Part shown: positions 1-4,426 of the stretch, one piece after another
Position numbering within the stretch: position 1 is the first letter of the stretch
Layout of the letters: every line of letters begins with the position of its first letter
Assembly (NCBI GenBank): GCA_937858455.1
Contig: CALLYN010000269.1
Span: 1 to 5,224 of the forward strand
Length of the DNA: 5,224 nucleotides
Direction: 5' to 3'
Source of the DNA: an uncultured Kouleothrix sp.
GTDB taxonomy: Bacteria; Chloroflexota; Chloroflexia; Chloroflexales; Roseiflexaceae
Position numbers and translations under genes: made by a program
Notes under the pieces: model-generated
Database searches by the model: none
The model's input: only the letters and a program-made list of their open reading frames with translations
Told to the model about the DNA's origin: nothing

Positions 1-32
1 CCAAAGCGTACGAAACCAAGCGAATATGCTAG

Positions 33-67
33 TAGAACAGGGGCTTGCGTTTTTAGAACACCTGTGC
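33..67 (+). promoter_or_regulatory. Possible LexA-like operator with repeated TAGAACA half-sites
   Basis: TAGAACA occurs at 33-39 and again at 54-60, offset by 21 bp or two helical turns. The second copy continues as GAAC-ACCT-GTGC (56-67), one base away from the GAAC-N4-GTTC SOS box known from Gram-positive LexA. It fills the spacer of the promoter and ends at the -10, where a bound repressor would block RNA polymerase. The first copy has no good second half. LexA as the binder is inferred from motif resemblance only; another repressor is equally possible. Confidence 0.4.
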
Positions 68-73
68 TATACT
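45..73 (+). promoter_or_regulatory. Sigma-70-type promoter of the small ORF
   Basis: A -35 TTGCGT (45-50) and a -10 TATACT (68-73) are separated by exactly 17 bp, and TGC immediately before the -10 makes an extended -10. Transcription would start near 80, giving a leader of about 50 nt before the ATG at 131. The same architecture (TTGCG, 17 bp, TGCTATA-T) recurs in the minus-strand secG promoter in this window, which supports the reading. The box sequences are seen directly; activity is inferred. Confidence 0.75.
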
Positions 74-130
74 ATCGGCACGACGATACAAACGACCATC
101 AATATATGAGACAGGAAAGAAGGTAAGAGC

Positions 131-295
131 ATGTATCGCAAGGAGATCGTCTACGATCGGGAAACGCGCGATTTCGCCATGTACCTGGATGGCGAGCTGA
201 TCGGCTTCGCGCGCACCTATCACGAGGCCGAGGTCACCCTGGACCAGCTGGTCTTCGAGCTGATGAGTGGGCAGTACTTTCGCGAGGCGGCCTAG
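131..295 (+). CDS. Small conserved-looking hypothetical protein, 54 aa
   Basis: I cannot assign a function. The ATG at 131 follows a purine-rich Shine-Dalgarno stretch (GAAGGT, 119-124) at good spacing and lies about 50 nt below a strong promoter, so this is a real gene despite its size; it ends in TAG at 293-295. The product is acidic and soluble, with no signal peptide, membrane segment or cysteine. It begins MYRKEIVYDRETRDFAMYLD, which reads like two short beta strands joined by a turn and continuing into GELIGFARTYHEAE, then a helix (LDQLVFELMSG) and a YF-containing tail. From memory, similar short ORFs occur as hypothetical proteins in Chloroflexi genomes; I could not check this. The LexA-like site in its promoter hints at stress or mobile-element regulation, but that is inference. 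The antisense ORF across it is rejected. Confidence 0.75.
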   Translation: MYRKEIVYDRETRDFAMYLDGELIGFARTYHEAEVTLDQLVFELMSGQYFREAA

Positions 296-298
296 CCC

Positions 299-352
299 GG
301 CGGCACGCGCGGCCAGGCGCGCACGCTGGCGCGCGGCGTTGAGCGCGCCGCC
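299..352. repeat. Nested GC-rich inverted repeats after the small ORF
   Basis: GGCGGC (299-304) can pair with GCCGCC (347-352), and GGCGCGC (328-334) with GCGCGCC (343-349) around an 8-nt loop. The structure starts 4 nt after the small ORF's stop codon. No T-tract follows it on the plus strand, so it is not a classical intrinsic terminator; it could be a 3'-end stabiliser, a Rho-type site or only GC-rich sequence. Confidence 0.3.
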
Positions 353-373
353 TTCGCGGGATAGCATATAGAA

Positions 374-556
374 TTAGGACTTACGCAGTTGGCATGCTCA
401 GCCTTCGGCAGAGCGGTACTATTCTCGTATATTGTATGCGGTTGTTTCGCGCGGAGCGCAGAACAACCGCGTACACAAAATGGAGAAGTACCTCGCTGCC
501 GCAGGCTCAATCTCGTCGCTTGAGCAAGCCGAAGAGCGCAAGTGCGTAACTCCTAA
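374..556. mobile_element. 183-bp MITE-like palindromic element
   Basis: The ends are 18-bp inverted repeats with 16 matches: 374-391 (TTAGGACTTACGCAGTTG) against the complement of 539-556 (TTAGGAGTTACGCACTTG). Inner arms 401-420 and 487-506 pair at 17 of 20 positions. The centre is a perfect 9-bp stem, 438-446 with 462-470, extended outward to 433/475 by four Watson-Crick pairs and one G-T wobble, and capped by a GCGC/GCGC mini-stem (449-452, 456-459). Almost the whole element therefore folds on itself. The right arm has about 23 extra nt containing a small GCTCAA/TTGAGC hairpin. It carries no transposase or convincing ORF, so it would be non-autonomous. AGCATA flanks it at 363-368 and 556-561; these could be target duplications, but the left copy is 5 nt from the repeat and the right one overlaps it by 1 nt. 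The TTAGGACTTACGCA end resembles insertion-sequence termini I recall from Chloroflexi and cyanobacteria; I could not check the family. Confidence 0.65.
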
Positions 557-561
557 GCATA

Positions 562-594
562 ACGACCGGCTGCTCGGTTCGAGCGGCCGGTCGT
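562..594. terminator. Strong hairpin, probable bidirectional terminator
   Basis: ACGACCGGC (562-570) pairs with GCCGGTCGT (586-594), followed by one T-G wobble (571/585), then GCTCG (572-576) with CGAGC (580-584) around a GTT triloop: a 15-bp stem without gaps. On the plus strand TGTGTTTT follows at 597-604. On the minus strand the hairpin begins 24 nt after the stop codon of the solute-binding protein gene, where a terminator is expected, but the T-run on that side is poor. Its position between converging units fits shared termination. Structure is seen; function is inferred. Confidence 0.65.
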
Positions 595-617
595 CGTGTG
601 TTTTGCGGCGCCGGGCG

Positions 618-2294
618 TCAGCGCAGCTCGCCCTGGATCTCGCGAGCGCTGCGAATAAACCAGCGGGTGACGCCACGGAAGCGGCCCTCGCGGCCAAGCA
701 GCAAGTGGCTGCTCGCGATATCGGCAGGGGCGTTAGCCTGATCGATATCCAGGCCCTCAAGGCCCACCGGGGCAGTGTAGATGAACAGTGGCTGGTAGAG
801 CATAATGCTGGGCGCCAGTTCAACCCAGCGGCGCTGAAAATCGCGATAGATCGCGATGCGCGCCTCATCGCTCTCGCGCCGGCCGTCGGCCAATAGCTGA
901 TCGACCTGGTCGTCGCGCAGGCCGGCGTAGTTCGTGCCGGCATCGGCCTGCGACGAATGCCAGAGCTCATAGACGTCCGGATCGGCGCCGAGGCGTTGCA
1001 GGCCATACAGCGCCATGGTGAAATCGTGCGCAGCCAAGCGCTGGCGCAATGTTTCGGCATCAAGCGGCTGGACATCGACGCGCACGCCGATCTGGCGCCA
1101 CTGGCGCGCAATCTCATTCGCCACCGCCAGCCGGTCGGGGTCGTCGAGCGTGAGCAGCGGCAGCGCAAGCGGCTGCCCATCGCGCGTGCGGATGCCGTCG
1201 GGGCCTAAGCTGTAGCCCAGCGTATCGAGCGTATCGGCCGCACGCTGCGGGTTGGGAGCGTACCACTGTGGATCTTCGAGCGCGGCCCACCAGCCGGGCA
1301 AGATAGGGGTATCAAGGCGAGCCGCCTGGCCGTCGAGCGTCTGCTTGAGCAGCGTATCTTTATCGAGCCCCTCGGCCAGCGCGCGGCGGAGCCCCTGGTC
1401 GTTCAAGGGCGCGCGGCGCAGGTTGAAGCCCAGCACCACCGCGCTATCGAGCGGGATGGCATGGCGAGCATCGCCGCGCGGTGTCGCGCTCAGGCTTGTT
1501 TCGCCCGAGCCGGGCAGCCCGAGGCCCTGGATCTCGCCGCGCGCCAGGGCGGTGCGCGCCAGCTGGCTGCTGGCGTAAAAGCGCAGCTCAAGCGCGTCGA
1601 TAAACGGCCGACCGCCGAAGTACGCCGGGTTGGCGTTCAGCAGCGCGTGCTCGGAGTTAATTTCGATCAGCCGGTAAGGGCCAGTGCCGACCGGCTTCTG
1701 GTTGAAGGGCGCGCTGGCCCAATCGGCCGGCTCAAGCTGGCCGAGCAGGTGCGCCGGCAGGATGGGGAAAGTCGCAACGCTAAGAAACGGCGCAAATGGC
1801 GCGGCCAGCGTGCAGCGAACACTGCGCTCGCCAACCTGATCAACCAGCACGTCGCGCCACACCACGCTGACGGACGGGTCGCCGGCGAAGCTGCGGTTCT
1901 GGATCGCGCGCAGGGTGAACAGCACATCGTCGATCGAGAGCGGCGTGCCATCGTGCCAGGCAACGTCGGAGCGCAGTGTAAAGGTATACACCTGCCCGGC
2001 GTCGTCTTTGATCACCGACTGCGCCAGCGCCAGCTCGGGGCGGCCGTCGGCGCCAATGCGCATAAGGCCGTCGAACAGCAGCGCCCGCAGATCGGCGGCC
2101 GCCGGATCAGCCGCAGCATCGCTCAGGAGCGGGTTGAGCTGCTGGGGTACCGCCGGCAGGCCCTCGACATAGGCGCCGCCGGCAAGCGGGTGCAGCACCG
2201 CCGCCCTGGTGACGGCCAGGTAGCCCATGAGGCCGAGCACCAGCAGCGCGCCGAAAGCAGCTATCAGGATCTGCCAGCGAATGCGCCGCGCCAC
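618..2294 (-). CDS. ABC transporter substrate-binding protein, family 5 (peptide/opine/nickel type)
   Basis: Binds a small solute, probably a peptide, outside the membrane and would deliver it to an ABC permease. The 558 residues are normal for the DppA/OppA family. Family landmarks: a first-lobe block at 107-128 (LRSDVAWHDGTPLSIDDVLF), GTGPYRL at 203-209 followed by NPAYFGG at 222-228, the second-lobe block FNLRRAPLNDQGLRRALA at 290-307, and the LWHSSQADAGTNYAGL region near 444-459. Residues about 8-30 form one hydrophobic segment after MARRIRW; there is no cysteine there (the only one is C161), so this is an uncleaved membrane anchor or secretory signal, not a lipoprotein. The start is GTG, 6 nt after the secG stop, in the same frame and without a visible Shine-Dalgarno, so translation is probably coupled to secG. 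No permease or ATPase gene is nearby, and the substrate cannot be read from the sequence. Confidence 0.93.
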   Translation of the reverse strand: MARRIRWQILIAAFGALLVLGLMGYLAVTRAAVLHPLAGGAYVEGLPAVPQQLNPLLSDAAADPAAADLRALLFDGLMRIGADGRPELALAQSVIKDDAGQVYTFTLRSDVAWHDGTPLSIDDVLFTLRAIQNRSFAGDPSVSVVWRDVLVDQVGERSVRCTLAAPFAPFLSVATFPILPAHLLGQLEPADWASAPFNQKPVGTGPYRLIEINSEHALLNANPAYFGGRPFIDALELRFYASSQLARTALARGEIQGLGLPGSGETSLSATPRGDARHAIPLDSAVVLGFNLRRAPLNDQGLRRALAEGLDKDTLLKQTLDGQAARLDTPILPGWWAALEDPQWYAPNPQRAADTLDTLGYSLGPDGIRTRDGQPLALPLLTLDDPDRLAVANEIARQWRQIGVRVDVQPLDAETLRQRLAAHDFTMALYGLQRLGADPDVYELWHSSQADAGTNYAGLRDDQVDQLLADGRRESDEARIAIYRDFQRRWVELAPSIMLYQPLFIYTAPVGLEGLDIDQANAPADIASSHLLLGREGRFRGVTRWFIRSAREIQGELR

Positions 2295-2300
2295 AGGCGG

Positions 2301-2567
2301 TTAGAGCAGACCGGCCCAGCCGCCCAGGCCGGTGGGCACCGCTGTGGAAGTGCCGAAGATCGGCAGGCTGGAGATCAGGGCAAGCAGCAGGAACACCACA
2401 GCCAGCACGATCGTCGCCTGATGCAGCGTCTTCTCGAGCCCGCGCTTGGTGCGGTAGATCGAGCTGCTATCGCGGCTCTGCAGGCCGGCGGTGCGGCCCT
2501 GGAGGATGACCAGGCCAATCAGCGTCAGGCTAATGATGATCAGAGCAATGTACAGCGCGGTTTCCAA
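2301..2567 (-). CDS. secG: Preprotein translocase subunit SecG
   Basis: Small accessory subunit of the SecYEG channel, which helps SecA-driven export across the cytoplasmic membrane. At 88 residues it has the usual SecG size and plan: a first membrane helix at about 4-22 ending in LVILQGRTAGL (the conserved VLLQ-G-GL type signature), a polar loop with R and K residues (31-50), a second helix at about 52-71, and a short glycine-rich tail. The start is TTG at 2567: an in-frame TAG lies 9 nt upstream, and a full AGGAGG Shine-Dalgarno (complement of 2572-2577) sits 4 nt before it, so no other start is possible in that stretch. A near-consensus promoter lies directly upstream and the solute-binding protein gene follows 6 nt downstream, forming a two-gene operon. 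Confidence 0.92.
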   Translation of the reverse strand: METALYIALIIISLTLIGLVILQGRTAGLQSRDSSSIYRTKRGLEKTLHQATIVLAVVFLLLALISSLPIFGTSTAVPTGLGGWAGLL

Positions 2568-2594
2568 GAAGCCTCCTAGTGGTTTTCATCGCAC

Positions 2595-2630
2595 GGCCGC
2601 GCATTATAGCATTGCTCGTGGGGCCGCGCA
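2595..2630. repeat. 9-bp direct repeat bracketing the secG -10 box
   Basis: GGCCGCGCA occurs at 2595-2603 and again at 2622-2630. One copy overlaps the -35 and spacer of the minus-strand promoter; the other starts at the edge of the -10 and covers the predicted transcription start. The spacing is 27 bp. It could be a pair of regulator half-sites or a chance repeat in GC-rich DNA. Confidence 0.3.
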
Positions 2631-2631
2631 A
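2603..2631 (-). promoter_or_regulatory. Near-consensus promoter of secG and the binding-protein gene
   Basis: Read on the minus strand, TTGCGC (complement of 2626-2631) and TATAAT (complement of 2603-2608) are 17 bp apart, and TGC before the -10 makes it an extended -10. The start would be near 2596, leaving a leader of about 30 nt with the AGGAGG ribosome site. The -35 begins only 5 nt after the stop codon of the upstream cyclase gene. No terminator hairpin separates them, so read-through from that gene may add to expression. Confidence 0.8.
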
Positions 2632-2636
2632 GAGGG

Positions 2637-4070
2637 TTAATCGGCCAGCGGCGCCCCAATTAGCGCGGTGGGCATCTGCGCCATAGCCACGCGATTCTTC
2701 CCATCGCGCTTGGCCTGGTATGCGGCATCATCGGCCAGGTCGAGCAGCTTACGCGGGCTGGTAGCGCCGTGCAGTGGATGCACTGCCACCCCGACGCTGG
2801 CCGAGATCTGCACCTGCACAACCCCCGAAACCAGCAGTGTGCAATCGAGGGCGGCGCGCAAGCGCTCGGCAATCGCCATCGCCACGCGCCCGTCGGTCAC
2901 ATCGGCCAGCAGCACACAGAATTCCTCGCCGCCATAGCGAAAGCTCAGATCGGCGCTACGCAGCGTTTCCCAGATGATACGCGTGACCGACTGGAGCACC
3001 TGGTCGCCGATCGAGTGGCCAAACCGGTCGTTGATGCGCTTGAAGTCGTCGAGGTCGAGCAAGATCAGCGCAAAGCCGCCGCCATAGCGCTGCGCTCGGC
3101 GCCAGCTTTGTTCGAGCGCGCTGTTGAACGCACCGCGATTGTACGCGCCGGTGAGCGCATCGCGCACGGCCCGAATGTACAGCCGCGCATTAGCGACGAG
3201 CACCGCCACGACGTTAGCAATCGTCGTCAGAAAGCGCATGTCGTCCTGGCTGAACGCCAGCGCCGAGGCAGGATTTACCAGCATCAGCGCGCCAAATGCG
3301 CGGCCGGCGTAGCGCAGCGGAGCGCACAACACATGGCCTTCCGCCACGCCGGTTTCCTGCTCGGATACCGGATGGCCCTCGGGGCCGACGCCCGAGCAGA
3401 TCACGGCGCGGTCGTGGCGCATGGCATACCCGGCGATGCTGCCGGCAAGTGGCAGGCGTAGCAGCCCGGTCAGCCGCTCGGCGGCGGTGCCGAACACCAT
3501 CAGGTTGCCGGCGCGCTCGTCGCGGAAAAAGATGCGGCTCGTCGCGCCAAACGTGCGGTTGATCTGCTCGAGCAGCTGCTGAAGCAGGGCCGAGGGATCG
3601 CGGGTGGCGCCGAGCCGGGCGCTGAGATCGGCCAGCACCTGGGCCTCGAACTGCTGGCGCAGGCGCTGGATGCTTTGGGTGAACGCGAGGATCATGGTAT
3701 CGACGTCGGCGGTGTGGCCGTTGAGCCGTGCCGCGTCGGCCGCGATGCACAGCACGCCGAGCTGAACGCCATGGATCGCGATCGGCAGGCACAGCAGCGG
3801 CTCGGCGGGCGCCGAGCCGTTTGTCGCAGATTGGCCGCCGAGGTTCAGCCAGCTGAGCGCATAATCCAGCATCTGGCTGGTATTCTGCTGGCGAAGTGGC
3901 TGAGTGGGGCTATACAGCAGCGCCGAGTGATCGTTGAGCGCCGCTACGACAGGAGCGCCGACGAGCGTGGTGCTGAGATCGACCAGGGCATCGAGGGCGC
4001 TCTGCGCGGTTTCGGCTGTGAAAATACGCCTGAGGCCGGTAAGCAATGGCTGAGGTGATGGAGTGCTCAT
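2637..4070 (-). CDS. GAF-GAF-GGDEF diguanylate cyclase
   Basis: Predicted cytosolic enzyme that makes cyclic di-GMP from two GTP. The 477 residues comprise a weakly conserved GAF-like sensor (about 10-130), a helical linker rich in Q, R and E (129-153), a second clearer GAF domain (about 155-300) and a GGDEF domain (about 302-465). The catalytic domain is intact: DALTGAYNR (304-312), DLDDFKRINDRFGH (339-352) with the metal-binding aspartates, and GGEEF at 380-384. RSAD (371-374) stands exactly five residues before GGEEF, the canonical I-site, so product inhibition is expected. There is no signal peptide or membrane segment. I start at the ATG at 4070 because GAGGGT lies 6 nt upstream; the frame stays open to 4175, but those 35 residues lack domain character. 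It appears to be monocistronic with its own promoter and a leader of about 150 nt. The ligand of the GAF domains is unknown. Confidence 0.93.
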   Translation of the reverse strand: MSTPSPQPLLTGLRRIFTAETAQSALDALVDLSTTLVGAPVVAALNDHSALLYSPTQPLRQQNTSQMLDYALSWLNLGGQSATNGSAPAEPLLCLPIAIHGVQLGVLCIAADAARLNGHTADVDTMILAFTQSIQRLRQQFEAQVLADLSARLGATRDPSALLQQLLEQINRTFGATSRIFFRDERAGNLMVFGTAAERLTGLLRLPLAGSIAGYAMRHDRAVICSGVGPEGHPVSEQETGVAEGHVLCAPLRYAGRAFGALMLVNPASALAFSQDDMRFLTTIANVVAVLVANARLYIRAVRDALTGAYNRGAFNSALEQSWRRAQRYGGGFALILLDLDDFKRINDRFGHSIGDQVLQSVTRIIWETLRSADLSFRYGGEEFCVLLADVTDGRVAMAIAERLRAALDCTLLVSGVVQVQISASVGVAVHPLHGATSPRKLLDLADDAAYQAKRDGKNRVAMAQMPTALIGAPLAD

Positions 4071-4227
4071 ACGTCTACCCTCGAAACTCCCGCGTACGCT
4101 GAAACAACCCACGCGCCAGGCAGATGACGAACATGCATCTTGAAACCGAGCGAGCATTAGAAGCGTCGCGGGCAAGGCCGCAGGGGCGTGGCGGCGCGAT
4201 AGGCAGCCGGGGCCGTAAGCCGATTGT

Positions 4228-4256
4228 ATGATAGCGCTGCGCCGCGTAAAAGTCTA
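4228..4256 (-). promoter_or_regulatory. Probable promoter of the diguanylate cyclase gene
   Basis: On the minus strand TAGACT (complement of 4251-4256) and TATCAT (complement of 4228-4233) are 17 bp apart, matching the sigma-70 consensus at 4 of 6 and 5 of 6 positions. Transcription would start near 4221, giving a leader of about 150 nt before the ATG at 4070. I looked in that leader for the conserved blocks of a c-di-GMP riboswitch and did not see them. Confidence 0.45.
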
Positions 4257-4261
4257 TCCTA

Positions 4262-4275
4262 CGATGGTACCATCG
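4262..4275. promoter_or_regulatory. 14-bp perfect palindrome, candidate operator
   Basis: CGATGGTACCATCG is a perfect dyad. On the minus strand it lies 5 bp upstream of the proposed -35, centred at about -47 from the proposed start, where an activator commonly binds. A further GTACCA at 4284-4289 repeats half of it (4267-4272). The palindrome is seen directly; the regulatory role is inferred. Confidence 0.4.
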
Positions 4276-4306
4276 CCATTCTCGTACCAGCTCCGTCTGA
4301 TCGCTT

Positions 4307-4353
4307 CTTTTGCTATGCCCTGCCCAGCGAAGCCGGGCAGGGCATAGCAAAAG
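4307..4353. repeat. Long perfect hairpin with TTTTGC...GCAAAA polarity
   Basis: TTTTGCTATGCCCTGCCC (4308-4325) is perfectly complementary to 4335-4352, and 4307/4353 adds a further C-G pair, giving 19 bp around a 9-nt loop that can itself form GC-GAA-GC. The T-run is on the 5' side and the A-run on the 3' side on both strands, the reverse of an intrinsic terminator, so a simple terminator role is unlikely. It lies between the korB stop and the cyclase promoter, and may be a dispersed palindromic repeat. Confidence 0.6.
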
Positions 4354-4358
4354 GAATT

Positions 4359-4383
4359 TCGGGGGCGGCGAAGCCAACCCCGA
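4359..4383 (-). terminator. GC hairpin downstream of korB, possible terminator
   Basis: TCGGGG (4359-4364) pairs with CCCCGA (4378-4383), and an inner GGC-GAA-GCC (4367-4375) caps the stem. An alternative pairing uses GGGGGC (4361-4366) with GCCCCC (4384-4389). On the minus strand it begins 43 nt after the korB stop codon and is followed by AATTCCTTTT, an imperfect T-rich tract, so termination there is plausible. Its apex is nearly the same as that of the neighbouring long hairpin. Confidence 0.45.
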
Positions 4384-4426
4384 GCCCCCACATACAGCAA
4401 AGGATCAGCCGGATACAGCCTGGGAA

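Larger units (their letters stand above)
4071..4426. other. Intergenic region between korB and the cyclase gene
   Basis: These 356 bp hold no convincing gene. Open frames crossing them on either strand are extensions of shadow frames or fall on the hairpins. From right to left on the minus strand they contain: a GC hairpin after korB, the TTTTGC...GCAAAA hairpin, the GTACCA repeats and 14-bp palindrome, the proposed cyclase promoter, and a leader of about 150 nt. In the leader CGCGT and ACGCG (within 4090-4115) could form a weak stem near the ribosome site; I see nothing else there. Confidence 0.6.

Noticed and set aside
53..367. 104-residue minus-strand open frame opposite the small ORF
   Set aside because: It is antisense to the 131-295 gene, runs through its promoter, is arginine/alanine-rich at its N-terminus as expected of GC-rich shadow frames, and has no recognisable domain.
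292..510. 72-residue minus-strand open frame
   Set aside because: It lies across the GC-rich repeats and the MITE-like palindrome, so the reading is an accident of repeat sequence.
374..556. CRISPR array or tandem repeat
   Set aside because: The repeats are inverted, not evenly spaced direct repeats with spacers.
432..896. 154-residue plus-strand open frame
   Set aside because: It starts inside the palindromic element, crosses the terminator hairpin and then runs antisense to the binding-protein gene.
1461..2579. 372-residue plus-strand open frame
   Set aside because: It is a long antisense frame across the binding-protein gene and secG, rich in R, Q and A, with no domain; long shadows are common at this GC content.
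2769..3461. 230-residue plus-strand open frame antisense to the cyclase
   Set aside because: The minus strand encodes a full GGDEF domain with all its motifs; the plus frame has low-complexity composition and no ribosome site.
4071..4175. 35-residue N-terminal extension of the cyclase (start at 4175)
   Set aside because: The ATG at 4070 has a GAGGGT ribosome site at 6 nt, and the extension lies in the leader and has no domain character.
4071..4225. c-di-GMP riboswitch in the cyclase leader
   Set aside because: The conserved blocks of the known GEMM class are not visible on the minus strand.
4307..4353. Intrinsic terminator for korB
   Set aside because: The T- and A-runs are on the wrong sides of the stem on both strands; the adjacent 4359-4383 hairpin is the better candidate.
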